Source: Chryseosolibacter sp964532595 (GTDB taxonomy: Bacteria > Bacteroidota > Bacteroidia > Cytophagales > Cyclobacteriaceae). From it: a stretch of DNA of 64,000 bases. Position numbers and translations under genes: made by a program. Below the pieces are notes generated by a model. The model saw nothing but the letters and a program-made list of their open reading frames with translations. It was not told the DNA's origin and did not search any database. Below are positions 16,168-24,289 of this stretch, in pieces (the first letter of the stretch is position 1; the number at the start of each line of letters is the position of its first letter). The stretch covers positions 62,001-126,000 of the forward strand of contig CAZHIQ010000003.1 of assembly GCA_964532595.1 (NCBI GenBank), in the 5' to 3' direction.

Positions 16168-16175
16168 TAGCTTTG
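16168..16175 (+). promoter_or_regulatory. Promoter -7 element (TAGCTTTG) of the biotinyl carrier gene
   Basis: Exact TAnnTTTG match ending 3 nt before the ATG at 16179. TTTG at 16150-16153 is a possible -33 box, but the 14-nt spacing is short. If real, the mRNA is leaderless. Confidence 0.4.
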
Positions 16176-16178
16176 GGT

Positions 16179-16673
16179 ATGTACAAGGCTATAGTAGGCG
16201 ACAATTCGTTTGAAATTGCGTCGGGAGAGGCTGGAATGACGCTGAATGGTGTTCCGGTGACTCTCGATATTTCGCAGATCAGCGAAGGATATTTCCACAT
16301 ATTGGCAGGAAGTCGCAGCTTTCGCGCTGAAATCGTCGAATCCGAAGATCAAGGCAAGCGGGTGACCGTAAAAGTGAACGGCCGGGTATTTCCCGTAACG
16401 CTGAAAGATCGGTTTGATTTACTCCTGGAAGAAATGGGTATCCAGGCTACGGCCGGCTCGCGTGTAAATCATGTGCGCGCTCCAATGCCCGGGTTGATTG
16501 TGGATTTGCGAGTCAAGGATGGTGATACGGTGAAGGCCGGCGATACATTGCTGATATTGGAAGCGATGAAAATGGAAAACGCGATTAAAGCGCCGGGTGA
16601 CGCTACCGTGAAGGCGGTAAAAGTGACGAAAGGCGAGGGAGTGGAAAAAAATCAGGTTCTGATTGAATTTTAG
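16179..16673 (+). CDS. Biotinyl carrier domain protein (carboxylase BCCP-type subunit)
   Basis: 164-aa protein with a C-terminal biotinyl/lipoyl domain (about 90-164). The biotin-acceptor motif EAMKMEN places the modified lysine at residue 131, and VRAPMPGLIVDLRVKDGDTV is the usual domain start. The N-terminal ~85 residues have the form of the BC-adjacent linker of acyl-CoA carboxylase alpha or small subunits, so it is probably the separate biotin carrier of a propionyl/acetyl-CoA carboxylase or a decarboxylase. No carboxylase or biotin carboxylase gene is adjacent. The ATG was chosen over a TTG two codons upstream. Confidence 0.88.
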   Translation: MYKAIVGDNSFEIASGEAGMTLNGVPVTLDISQISEGYFHILAGSRSFRAEIVESEDQGKRVTVKVNGRVFPVTLKDRFDLLLEEMGIQATAGSRVNHVRAPMPGLIVDLRVKDGDTVKAGDTLLILEAMKMENAIKAPGDATVKAVKVTKGEGVEKNQVLIEF

Positions 16674-16696
16674 TCAGTCCCATTTTATTACTTCCC

Positions 16697-16704
16697 TATA
16701 TTTG
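16697..16704 (+). promoter_or_regulatory. Promoter -7 element (TATATTTG) of pyrH-frr
   Basis: Exact TAnnTTTG match in the 104-nt interval between the biotinyl gene and pyrH, 73 nt before the pyrH ATG. No convincing TTTG is found at -33. It gives the pyrH-frr pair a possible promoter of its own. Confidence 0.45.
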
Positions 16705-16777
16705 CACATCCGAAGAAAAGACCGATGCTGCACGCAACCGACATTGGCCCTAACCCGCAAAAGTCTCACAAAAATCT

Positions 16778-17488
16778 ATGATTAAATATAAACGCATTCT
16801 GCTCAAGCTTAGTGGTGAATCCTTACAAGGGCCTTCGCGTGACGCGAATATCAGTCCGGAAATGCTGGAGCAGTACTGCGAAGACATTGTCTCAGTGGCG
16901 GAACACGGCGCGGAGATCGCCATTGTTATTGGAGGAGGAAATATTTTCCGTGGCGGGCAGGCTGAGAAACTCGGTATTGATCGTGTTCAGGGTGATTATA
17001 TGGGTATGCTGGCTACTGTTATTAATGGCATGGCCTTGCAAAGTGCACTTGAACGCCATGGGCTCTATACGCGTCTGATGTCGGGAATCAATATGGAACA
17101 GGTTTGTGAGCCTTTCATTCGCCGTCGTGCCATTCGACACCTTGAAAAAGGAAGGATTGTGATTTTTGGCGCGGGAATCGGCAACCCGTACTTTACTACC
17201 GACTCGACAGCGAGCCTTCGCGCAATTGAAACACAATGCAATGTGGTTTTAAAGGGAACACGGGTGGATGGTGTTTACACAGCCGACCCTGAGAAGCATC
17301 CGGATGCTACGCGCTACGAGACCCTGTCTTTCCAGGAGGCATACGAGAAGAATCTCAATATCATGGATATGACGGCCTTTACGCTGTGTATGGAAAATAA
17401 GTTGCCCATCATTGTTTTCGATATGAACAAGAAGGGCAATCTGCTGAAGATTGTCAAAGGGGAGAAGGCGGGTACGCTGATAACGTAG
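16778..17488 (+). CDS. pyrH: UMP kinase
   Basis: Phosphorylates UMP to UDP in pyrimidine nucleotide synthesis; cytoplasmic hexamer of the amino-acid kinase fold. The 236 aa begin MIKYKRILLKLSGESLQG and contain IVIGGGNIFRGG, GDYMGMLATVINGMAL, IFGAGIGNPYFTTDS and the DGVYTADPEKHPDA loop, all characteristic of PyrH. Length is normal. It lies 51 nt before frr, a common pairing in bacteria. Confidence 0.98.
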   Translation: MIKYKRILLKLSGESLQGPSRDANISPEMLEQYCEDIVSVAEHGAEIAIVIGGGNIFRGGQAEKLGIDRVQGDYMGMLATVINGMALQSALERHGLYTRLMSGINMEQVCEPFIRRRAIRHLEKGRIVIFGAGIGNPYFTTDSTASLRAIETQCNVVLKGTRVDGVYTADPEKHPDATRYETLSFQEAYEKNLNIMDMTAFTLCMENKLPIIVFDMNKKGNLLKIVKGEKAGTLIT

Positions 17489-17539
17489 CCTTCCCGATGA
17501 AATCCGGAAACTTCAAGAATCTGAAATAACTTTTGTCTC

Positions 17540-18094
17540 ATGGACGAATTGGAGCTATACCTCGAAGAAGCCCGCGAATTGATGACCAAATCGCTCAATC
17601 ACCTGGTATCTGAATTAGCCAAGGTGCGCGCGGGAAAAGCAAGCCCTAACATGCTTGACGGCATCATGGTGTCATATTATGGGGCAATGAGCCCGATGAA
17701 TCAGGTCGCATCGGTAACTACACCGGAACCCCGCACGCTCTTTGTAAAGCCCTGGGAAAAGAGTCTTATTCCTGAGATCGAGAAAGCTATTATCAATGCC
17801 AACCTCGGACTCAATCCTCAAAACGACGGCCAGCAGGTCATCATTAATATCCCCATGTTGACCGAGGAACGCCGGAAACAACTCGTTAAACAGGTTGGAC
17901 AGGAGTGCGAGCATGGTCGCATTGCTATCCGCAATATCCGGAAAGAAACCAACGAACAGTTGAAAAAGGTGAAAGGCGTTTCTGAAGACGACATCAAAAA
18001 TGCCGAAGAACGTGTTCAGAAACTGACGGATGAGTTTATCGCCAAGATCGACGCCCAACTCAAGAAAAAAGAGGCGGAGATTATGACTGTCTAA
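17540..18094 (+). CDS. frr: Ribosome recycling factor
   Basis: Splits post-termination ribosomes together with EF-G. The 184 aa contain the conserved LAKVRAGKASPNMLDGI, WEKSLIPEIEKAI, NDGQQVIINIPMLTEERRKQ and IRNIRKETNEQLKK segments of the three-helix bundle and its beta domain. Normal length. Downstream of pyrH and convergent with gmd, whose stop codon is 24 nt away. Confidence 0.98.
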   Translation: MDELELYLEEARELMTKSLNHLVSELAKVRAGKASPNMLDGIMVSYYGAMSPMNQVASVTTPEPRTLFVKPWEKSLIPEIEKAIINANLGLNPQNDGQQVIINIPMLTEERRKQLVKQVGQECEHGRIAIRNIRKETNEQLKKVKGVSEDDIKNAEERVQKLTDEFIAKIDAQLKKKEAEIMTV

Positions 18095-18096
18095 AG

Positions 18097-18122
18097 GTGA
18101 GCCGGCGATGTGCCGGTCTCAC
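18097..18122. terminator. Hairpin between convergent frr and gmd
   Basis: GTGAG-CCGGC pairs with GCCGG-(T)-CTCAC around GATGT, giving a 10-bp stem with one bulged base right after the frr stop. It overlaps the last codons of gmd on the other strand. No U-tract is present, so its use as a terminator for either gene is only a suggestion. Confidence 0.4.
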
Positions 18123-19243
18123 GACTCATGAAAATTCAGCACGCGAAAACCCCCTTGTCTCAGGTGTTGTTCGCGGCGCATCAAATCCAGATCGGAATCA
18201 ACCATTTCGTTTAGCAGTGACTGAACGTCATAACGAGGTTTCCATCCCAGTTTTGTTTTCGACTTCGAGGGGTCGCCAAGCAAAAGGTCAACCTCAGTAG
18301 GACGGAAGTATCGAGGGTCAATGGCGACGACTTCATCGCCGGGCTTCAATACACACTCCTCAACGATCGATCGGTCAACTTGTTCGACAAACCCGATTTC
18401 ATCAAGGCCTTGTCCGCGGAACCCGAGCGTAACACCGGCGCGTGCAAACGCGCGGACCATGAACTCGCGGACGGATGTTGTCACCCCGGTCGCAATTACG
18501 TAATCTTCCGGTTCCGCTTGCTGAAGGATGAGGTACATCGCTTCTATGTAATCACGGGCATGGCCCCAGTCGCGTTTTGCGTCGAGATTGCCCATATACA
18601 ATTTTTGCTGCAGACCAAGTACAAGCCGCGCTACGCCGCGCGTAATTTTTCGTGAAACAAAGGTCTCGCCCCGCAGGGGTGATTCGTGGTTGAAAAGTAC
18701 GCCGTTGCATGCATACATATCGTAGGCCTCCCTGTAATTGACGGTAATCCAATAGGCATAGAGTTTTGCAACACCGTATGGCGAGCGGGGATAGAAGGGC
18801 GTGGTTTCCGATTGAGGTACCGCCTGAACCTTGCCGTATAGCTCCGAGGTTGAGGCCTGATATATGCGGGTTTTTTGAGTCAAGCCAAGAAGACGGACCG
18901 CCTCGAGAATCCTGAGTGTTCCGACGGCATCGGTATTGGCTACGTACTCCGGCATTTCGAAGCTCACTCTGACGTGACTCATCGCTCCGAGATTGTAGAT
19001 CTCGTCGGGCTGAATTTCCTGGATGAGGCGAATCACATTTGTCGAATCGGTCAGATCACCGTAGTGCAACTTCAGCCTCGCCCCTTTGTCGTGAGGATCC
19101 TGATATATATGGTCGATTCTTTCCGTGTTAAACAGAGACGACCGGCGCTTCATGCCGTGAACCTCATATCCTTTCTCCAATAGAAACTCTGCGAGGTATG
19201 CGCCGTCCTGGCCGGTAATCCCGGTGATAAGTGCTTTTTTCAT
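18119..19243 (-). CDS. gmd: GDP-mannose 4,6-dehydratase
   Basis: Converts GDP-D-mannose to GDP-4-keto-6-deoxymannose, the first step toward GDP-L-fucose and related deoxysugars. 374-aa extended short-chain dehydrogenase with the NAD(P)-binding GITGQDGAYLAEFLLEKGYE and catalytic YPRSPYGVAKLYAYW (Tyr-x3-Lys). GMKRRSSLFNTERIDHIYQD and LYMGNLDAKRDWGHARDYIE are typical of Gmd. It follows fcl after 36 nt, forming a two-gene GDP-fucose unit. Confidence 0.97.
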   Translation of the reverse strand: MKKALITGITGQDGAYLAEFLLEKGYEVHGMKRRSSLFNTERIDHIYQDPHDKGARLKLHYGDLTDSTNVIRLIQEIQPDEIYNLGAMSHVRVSFEMPEYVANTDAVGTLRILEAVRLLGLTQKTRIYQASTSELYGKVQAVPQSETTPFYPRSPYGVAKLYAYWITVNYREAYDMYACNGVLFNHESPLRGETFVSRKITRGVARLVLGLQQKLYMGNLDAKRDWGHARDYIEAMYLILQQAEPEDYVIATGVTTSVREFMVRAFARAGVTLGFRGQGLDEIGFVEQVDRSIVEECVLKPGDEVVAIDPRYFRPTEVDLLLGDPSKSKTKLGWKPRYDVQSLLNEMVDSDLDLMRREQHLRQGGFRVLNFHES

Positions 19244-19279
19244 ATTGATGGTATCTGTTACACTATACCTGTGATGTCT

Positions 19280-20224
19280 TTATCGCTCAGCGAGCTCAGT
19301 TTGTTTCAAAAAATCGGCATAAGTAAGCGCCATTCCCTCGCGTAGCGATATCCGGTGGCGGAATCCCAGGGTGTGTAGGCGAGAGCTATCCATAAGTTTT
19401 CGCGGCGTGCCGTCGGGTTTAGTAGCGTCGAATGTAATCTTTCCATTGTACCCGACAATCTCAGCGGTAAGCTTGGCGAGCTCCAGAATTGATATTTCTT
19501 CGCCGGTGCCCACGTTAATCAGTTCTGGGTCGTCGTAGTTCTCCATGAGAAACAGACAGGCATCAGCCAGATCATCCGAAAACATGAATTCCCGCAGAGG
19601 TTTCCCTGATCCCCAAATGGCTACTTCCTGTTTGTTTTCGATTTTGGCCTCGTGAAACCGGCGGAGCAGTGCAGGAAGTACGTGTGAGTTCTCGGGATGA
19701 TAGTTATCGCCATAACCGTAGAGGTTGGTAGGCATGGCGGAAATAAACCGGCATCCGTGTTGTTTGTAGTAAGCTTGACAAAGCTTGATGCCAGCAATTT
19801 TGGCGATGGCGTAAGCTTCGTTGGTTGGCTCCAACGGGCCAGTCAGAAGATACTCTTCTTTGATGGGCTGTGGGGCCATTTTCGGATAAATGCATGAGGA
19901 TCCAAGAAACAACAGTTTCTCGACGCCGTGCTTAAATGCGGCGTGGATGACGTTGTTTTGAATCATAAGGTTATCGTATAGAAAATCGCCCGGGTAAGTG
20001 TTGTTGGCGAGAATTCCTCCCACCTTGGCCGCTGCGAGGAAAACAAACTCCGGTTTTTCACGTGTGAAGAACGCTTCAACCTGCGTTTTGTCGGTAAGAT
20101 CAAGCTCACTTCGGCTGGCTAAGATGAGGTTGGTGAACCCCTGACGCCGAAGAGCCCGAACAATTGCTGACCCGACCATGCCCCGGTGACCGGCCACATA
20201 TATTCTGGAATTTTTTCTGTTCAC
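19280..20224 (-). CDS. fcl: GDP-L-fucose synthase
   Basis: Epimerase-reductase that turns GDP-4-keto-6-deoxymannose into GDP-L-fucose. The 314 aa show GHRGMVGSAIVRALRRQGF (cofactor loop), LFLGSSCIYPKMAPQPIKE, NEAYAIAKIAGIKLCQAYY (Tyr-x3-Lys) and NLYGYGDNYHPENSHVLPAL. Normal length. Located upstream of gmd in the same operon; the fucose donor may feed the polysaccharide cluster at 24290-43167 or protein glycosylation. Confidence 0.97.
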   Translation of the reverse strand: MNRKNSRIYVAGHRGMVGSAIVRALRRQGFTNLILASRSELDLTDKTQVEAFFTREKPEFVFLAAAKVGGILANNTYPGDFLYDNLMIQNNVIHAAFKHGVEKLLFLGSSCIYPKMAPQPIKEEYLLTGPLEPTNEAYAIAKIAGIKLCQAYYKQHGCRFISAMPTNLYGYGDNYHPENSHVLPALLRRFHEAKIENKQEVAIWGSGKPLREFMFSDDLADACLFLMENYDDPELINVGTGEEISILELAKLTAEIVGYNGKITFDATKPDGTPRKLMDSSRLHTLGFRHRISLREGMALTYADFLKQTELAER

Positions 20225-20299
20225 GCTGCTGATTTGGTTAATCGGACGGACGTCGATTTATATAACACGATTTCACGCGCTAAATTACAAAAACGCCGA

Positions 20300-20307
20300 T
20301 ACTTTTG
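20300..20307 (+). promoter_or_regulatory. Possible -7 element (TACTTTTG) for the 20397 gene
   Basis: Exact TAnnTTTG match in the divergent region between fcl and the small membrane protein gene, 89 nt before its ATG. The nearest -33-like box (TTTC at 20271-20274) is 25 nt away, which is too far. Weak on its own. Confidence 0.3.
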
Positions 20308-20396
20308 ATCCGACAGCCCTCGCAGAGAAGTGGCCAGTATCCCTGCAAGCGGGTATAATTTTAGAATGTTTGCTAATTTCGGGAAATCCCCAACGC

Positions 20397-20822
20397 ATGC
20401 AGTACCAATCAGTTGGCGCTCAAATAGCTCGGACGACAAAGAGAATCCTTCGTATTCTCCTTGGCGTGGTGGTCGTCCTGGCTATTGGTTTCCTTGCACT
20501 GATGTACTGGGGTGTTTACGATGAGGGGGTGCGTGCAGGAAGAATTTTGAGGATCAGTAAAAAAGGAATGATCTTTAAGACCTATGAAGGCCAACTGAAC
20601 GTCGAAAGCTTTGGGGCAATACGCGGCGCCCATCCCATAGCAGAGGTGTTCGATTTTTCGGTCGCAGCCAGCGATGTTCAGGTAATTCGCGAACTCGAGC
20701 AGGCTGCGCTTAGCGGGGAGCGCGTAAACCTACACTACGTTGCCCGCTATGCGGTGTTTCCCTGGCGCGGGGATACGAAGTACTTTATCCGAAAGGTGCA
20801 ACGCGTAGACGCACAACCTTAA
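20397..20822 (+). CDS. Small single-pass membrane protein of unknown function
   Basis: 141 aa from the ATG beginning MQYQSVGAQIARTTKRILRI. A basic stretch is followed by one strong membrane segment (about 21-40, LLGVVVVLAIGFLALMYWGV) and an ~95-residue domain probably outside the cytoplasm, with IFKTYEGQLNVESFGAI and VNLHYVARYAVFPWRGDTKY. I recognise it only as a conserved hypothetical protein of Bacteroidota. It precedes moxR by 43 nt on the same strand, so the two may be co-transcribed. The frame is open nine codons further up to a TTG, which I did not use. Confidence 0.7.
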   Translation: MQYQSVGAQIARTTKRILRILLGVVVVLAIGFLALMYWGVYDEGVRAGRILRISKKGMIFKTYEGQLNVESFGAIRGAHPIAEVFDFSVAASDVQVIRELEQAALSGERVNLHYVARYAVFPWRGDTKYFIRKVQRVDAQP

Positions 20823-20865
20823 GACTGTGTTGTCGTTTGGAGTAAGAAGTAGTAAATAACGTTAC

Positions 20866-21834
20866 ATGAGTCAATATACCTCGGAAGTTGAAGCGGCAGA
20901 TGCCCTTGCCGCGTCGTATCAGGACCTGAAGTCGGAAATTGCCAAAGTTGTTATCGGTCAGGACGAAGTTGTGCGACAGGTCTTGATCGCTATCTTTTGC
21001 CAAGGTCACTCGCTTCTGGTAGGCGTGCCTGGACTCGCCAAGACCCTTCTTGTCCAGACTATCGCCACGGCACTCGATCTCCAGTTCAAACGAATCCAGT
21101 TTACGCCCGACCTGATGCCTTCCGATATTGTCGGTGCTGAAACGATGGACAAGGAGCGAAACTTCAAGTTCGTTAAAGGTCCGGTGTTCGCGAACATAGT
21201 TCTGGCGGATGAAATCAATCGGACGCCTCCGAAGACTCAGGCTGCACTGCTGGAATCCATGCAGGAGTATGCCGTGACGATTGCCGGCAGCCGCTACGAC
21301 CTGCCGCGTCCGTTCTTCGTTCTTGCCACACAGAACCCGATTGAACAAGAGGGAACCTATCCGCTGCCGGAGGCTCAACTTGACCGGTTTATGTTCAATA
21401 TCCAGTTGACTTACCCTTCCTTCCGCGAAGAAGTTGAAGTGGTGAAGGCAACGACATCGGATGAGACCAGTACCGTGAGTCGCGTTCTTTCGGGAGCTGA
21501 GATCTCTGCATTTCAACACCTCGTTCGCCGTGTTCCTGTGCCGGATAACGTCATTGAGTATGCAGTGGGTTTGACCAACAAGACACGCCCTAACACCGCC
21601 GAAGGAGGTACGCTCGCCAATGAATATCTGGAGTGGGGAGCAGGGCCCCGCGCTTCCCAGTATCTCGTGCTAGGGGCTAAGTGTAATGCTCTGCTTAATG
21701 GAAAGTACTCGCCTGATATCGAAGACGTTCAGGCGATTGCCAAACCCGTATTGCGCCATCGCATTGTTCGCAATTTCAAGGCTGAAGCAGAAGGAATCAG
21801 CGTTGATGATATCATCGAAAAACTTTTCGAGTGA
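20866..21834 (+). CDS. moxR: MoxR-family AAA+ ATPase
   Basis: 322-aa AAA+ chaperone-like ATPase that in studied cases matures or activates metalloproteins or VWA-domain partners. Walker A is GVPGLAKT (53-60), Walker B lies in IVLADEIN (111-118), sensor/arginine features follow at ATQNPIEQEGTYPLPEAQLDRFM, and a lid domain ends the protein. Bacteroidota MoxR genes are usually followed by DUF58 and VWA/BatA-type genes. Here the next gene is a minus-strand Rieske-like lipoprotein 7 nt away, so the gene is detached from that operon. Confidence 0.95.
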   Translation: MSQYTSEVEAADALAASYQDLKSEIAKVVIGQDEVVRQVLIAIFCQGHSLLVGVPGLAKTLLVQTIATALDLQFKRIQFTPDLMPSDIVGAETMDKERNFKFVKGPVFANIVLADEINRTPPKTQAALLESMQEYAVTIAGSRYDLPRPFFVLATQNPIEQEGTYPLPEAQLDRFMFNIQLTYPSFREEVEVVKATTSDETSTVSRVLSGAEISAFQHLVRRVPVPDNVIEYAVGLTNKTRPNTAEGGTLANEYLEWGAGPRASQYLVLGAKCNALLNGKYSPDIEDVQAIAKPVLRHRIVRNFKAEAEGISVDDIIEKLFE

Positions 21835-21841
21835 CGTCGGC

Positions 21842-22285
21842 CTATTCGACGATAAGGTCGGTAATGGTCAGTACTCCTCCGTCGTACGACGTTGCGTATT
21901 GCCGCAGAGGGCGCCAGGCTGCGCCACCTGTAGGGTATCCGGTAGCCAGATCAAATGTCGAATTACAGCAGGGGCATAAAATATAGAGTGTCGATGGATG
22001 GACTTCCACCGTGGCACAGGCGCTGTTGGGCTGAAACGAGCAATTGCGCTCGTAAGCGATGTACTGGTTCCCGGAAGGATGGTAGACGATGATGCCTCTC
22101 ACGCCATCGTTATTTAGATAGATATAGCGTCCGTCCGTTCTCAGGTCGTTGTACTCCGGCAGATTCAGGTTGAGGTGAATTACATCAAACGGAACCCAGG
22201 GAATCGGGTCATCCCTTAAGTCGGGCTGACACGACAGGGTAAGGGTGGCGACGGCTATTACCGTTAGAGTCAGTATTTTCTTCAT
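21842..22285 (-). CDS. Rieske-fold lipoprotein lacking the histidine ligands
   Basis: 147 aa from the second ATG (MKKILTLTV...), with a lipoprotein signal peptide and lipobox LTLSC (lipidated Cys19). Residues ~75-140 have the layout of a Rieske domain: NCSF near 81-84, CPCCNSTFDLATG at 104-116 and PLRQY. In true Rieske proteins these read CxH and CPCHGS with ligands Cys/His/Cys/His. Here Phe84 and Cys107 replace both histidines, so a normal [2Fe-2S] Rieske cluster is not expected. It could be a structural relic or bind metal through cysteines. Function unknown; probably anchored to a membrane facing the periplasm. An ATG three codons upstream is also possible. Confidence 0.8.
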   Translation of the reverse strand: MKKILTLTVIAVATLTLSCQPDLRDDPIPWVPFDVIHLNLNLPEYNDLRTDGRYIYLNNDGVRGIIVYHPSGNQYIAYERNCSFQPNSACATVEVHPSTLYILCPCCNSTFDLATGYPTGGAAWRPLRQYATSYDGGVLTITDLIVE

Positions 22286-22327
22286 CCTTGACATCGCTCA
22301 ATCCTTCTGAAGGTTCTCAATAGCTAT

Positions 22328-23173
22328 CTATTTTTCATACTCATAAAAGCCCTTCCCGGTCTTTCTGCCCAGCTCTCCGGCATCGACCTTTCTTTCTTGC
22401 GTTGTGCTGGGGCGGAAGCGTGGCGTATTGTCGAAGGCAGTGTACAACGATTGGCTTACAGCGAGATTGACATCGAGCCCGATAAGATCCATTAATTCGA
22501 AGGGGCCCATGCGAAAGCCTGTTGTGCGCAAAAGCGTATCTATGCTCCTGGCGTCGGCAATACCTTCTTCCAGGAGTCTTAGCGACTCAAGGTAAAACGG
22601 TCTGGCTACCCGATTAACGATAAAGCCGGGAGAATCTTGCACGGTGACAGGATGCTTGTTGATCGTTCGGCAAAATTGCTGAAGCACAGTTAGCGTATTT
22701 TCCGCCGTCCCCGGACTATAAACAATTTCGACGAGTTTCATCACCGGAGCGGGGTTGAAGAAATGCAGACCTGCGAACCGCTCGGGATGTTTCAGGGTTG
22801 ACGCGATCGCCGTTACGGAAAGAGATGAGGTGTTCGAGGTTAGGGGGGTATCGGGCGCGTTAATCCTTTCGAGCGATGCAAAGACCGATTGTTTAATGGC
22901 GAGATTTTCGGCCACGGCTTCAATGACGAGATCGGCAGGTGTTTCGTCAATCGTCCTGGCGACCGAAATAGCCTTGATCACTTCATCGGCAGTGTTCGAA
23001 TTGATTTTTCCTTTCGATACCTGGATGTCCATCTGCTGGCGAATGGCCTGCAGCGCCTTTAGGGCAAGTGTATGGTCTTGATCGTAAAGCCGTACCGTGA
23101 GGCCGGCTGCGGCACATGCTTGTGCTATGCCGCTACCCATGGTGCCGGCGCCAATGACGGCTATTGTTTTCAT
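22328..23173 (-). CDS. 3-hydroxyacyl-CoA (3-hydroxybutyryl-CoA) dehydrogenase
   Basis: NAD-dependent oxidation or reduction of 3-hydroxyacyl-CoA / 3-ketoacyl-CoA, in butyrate, PHB or fatty-acid metabolism. The 281 aa form a single-domain HBDH: Rossmann loop GAGTMGSGIAQACAAAG, SNTSSLSVTAIA (Ser/Asn), catalytic His in GLHFFNPAPVMKLVEIV, and a C-terminal domain with GFIVNRVARPF and GPFELMDLIGLDVN. It overlaps the upstream pheS stop by 4 nt (ATGA), so translation is coupled to pheS although the functions are unrelated. Confidence 0.94.
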   Translation of the reverse strand: MKTIAVIGAGTMGSGIAQACAAAGLTVRLYDQDHTLALKALQAIRQQMDIQVSKGKINSNTADEVIKAISVARTIDETPADLVIEAVAENLAIKQSVFASLERINAPDTPLTSNTSSLSVTAIASTLKHPERFAGLHFFNPAPVMKLVEIVYSPGTAENTLTVLQQFCRTINKHPVTVQDSPGFIVNRVARPFYLESLRLLEEGIADARSIDTLLRTTGFRMGPFELMDLIGLDVNLAVSQSLYTAFDNTPRFRPSTTQERKVDAGELGRKTGKGFYEYEK

Positions 23174-24207
23174 GCCGTTCCTTCGCTTTGAAACTGGCGA
23201 AGGAAGCGAATGTCGTTTTCAGAGTATAGCCTGAGGTCGTTCACCTGGTAGCGGAGTTGCGTCACGCGTTCAATGCCCATTCCGAAGGCGAACCCGGTGT
23301 ATTCCTCAGGATCGATGTTGCAATTTCGGAGAACGTTGGGATGCACCATCCCGGCTCCGGCGATCTCTACCCATCCGGAACGTTTGCATACGGTACATCC
23401 GTCACCTTTACAGATCAGACAGGTTACATCAATTTCGGCGCTCGGCTCCGTGAACGGGAAGAATGACGGGCGAAGGCGCAGTTTGACGTCTTTGCCATAC
23501 ATTTCCTTTGCGAAATGGAAGAGCGTTTGCTTGAGGTCAGCAAAACTCACATTGCGATCGACGTACAAACCTTCTACCTGGTGAAAGAAGCAGTGGGCCC
23601 GGGCGGAAATGGCTTCATTGCGATAAACGCGTCCGGGCATGATAGCGCGCACCGGAGGCTTTTGTTTTTCCAGCAGTCGGATCTGGACGTTTGACGTATG
23701 GGTACGGAGGAGCACGTCTCCCCTTTCCTTGTTTCCTTTCTCGATAAAGAAGGTATCCTGCATTTCACGGGCAGGGTGGTTCGGTGGGAAATTCAACGCT
23801 GAGAAGTTATGCCAATCGTCTTCTATTTCCGGACCGTCGGCAACGTTAAAGCCCAGGCGTTCAAAAATCTCAATGATCCTGTTTCGCGTTAGCGTAAGCG
23901 GGTGTAGGTTTCCAATGGCACCCGGAACGGGCGGTAAGGTAAGATCGAAGTCGACCCTGGAATCCTGGTTCGATTCCATCGACTCCGTCATCTCGGTAAA
24001 CCGGGATTCAGCCGCTCGTTTAAGGTCATTAAGACTTTTTCCAACCAGTTTTTTTTGATCGGGCGGTAGTTGTTTCAGCTCATCAAAGAGTTGGGCGATC
24101 GCGCCCTTTTTGCTGATGTAGCGGAGTCTGAAGCTTTCCAGCGACTGCTTATCCGTAACCTGGTAACGATTGACTTCCTCTAGCAGTGTTTTGATCGATT
24201 CTTCCAT
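23170..24207 (-). CDS. pheS: Phenylalanine--tRNA ligase alpha subunit
   Basis: Catalytic subunit of the class II (alpha-beta)2 PheRS. The 345 aa have an N-terminal coiled coil (about 1-90) and a catalytic domain with FNVADGPEIEDDWHNF, FFHQVEGLYVDRNVSFADLK, FFPFTEPSAEIDV and the motif 3 stretch GFAFGMGIERVTQLRY. A Cys-rich insertion (CLICKGDGCTVCK) matches the zinc-type loop seen in many bacterial PheS. pheT is not adjacent, so the subunits are encoded at separate loci. Preceded by a -7 promoter match and overlapping the dehydrogenase gene. Confidence 0.97.
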   Translation of the reverse strand: MEESIKTLLEEVNRYQVTDKQSLESFRLRYISKKGAIAQLFDELKQLPPDQKKLVGKSLNDLKRAAESRFTEMTESMESNQDSRVDFDLTLPPVPGAIGNLHPLTLTRNRIIEIFERLGFNVADGPEIEDDWHNFSALNFPPNHPAREMQDTFFIEKGNKERGDVLLRTHTSNVQIRLLEKQKPPVRAIMPGRVYRNEAISARAHCFFHQVEGLYVDRNVSFADLKQTLFHFAKEMYGKDVKLRLRPSFFPFTEPSAEIDVTCLICKGDGCTVCKRSGWVEIAGAGMVHPNVLRNCNIDPEEYTGFAFGMGIERVTQLRYQVNDLRLYSENDIRFLRQFQSEGTA

Positions 24208-24224
24208 ACGCGAATGTTCGACAA

Positions 24225-24232
24225 CAAAAGTA
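24225..24232 (-). promoter_or_regulatory. Promoter -7 element (TACTTTTG) of pheS
   Basis: Exact TAnnTTTG match 17 nt upstream of the pheS ATG on the minus strand, in the 82-nt gap that separates pheS from the polysaccharide cluster. No -33 TTTG at the proper distance (TTTA lies 26 nt away). Confidence 0.45.
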
Positions 24233-24289
24233 CTAAAAATGCCAGTGCGAGTGCACGCTAAAGCAGTACGGTTTAACCGCCGTTTTCTA

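Noticed and set aside
20785..21519. 244-codon minus-strand frame opposite moxR
   Set aside because: Complete overlap with a MoxR ATPase having Walker A and B; the reverse frame has no recognisable domain.
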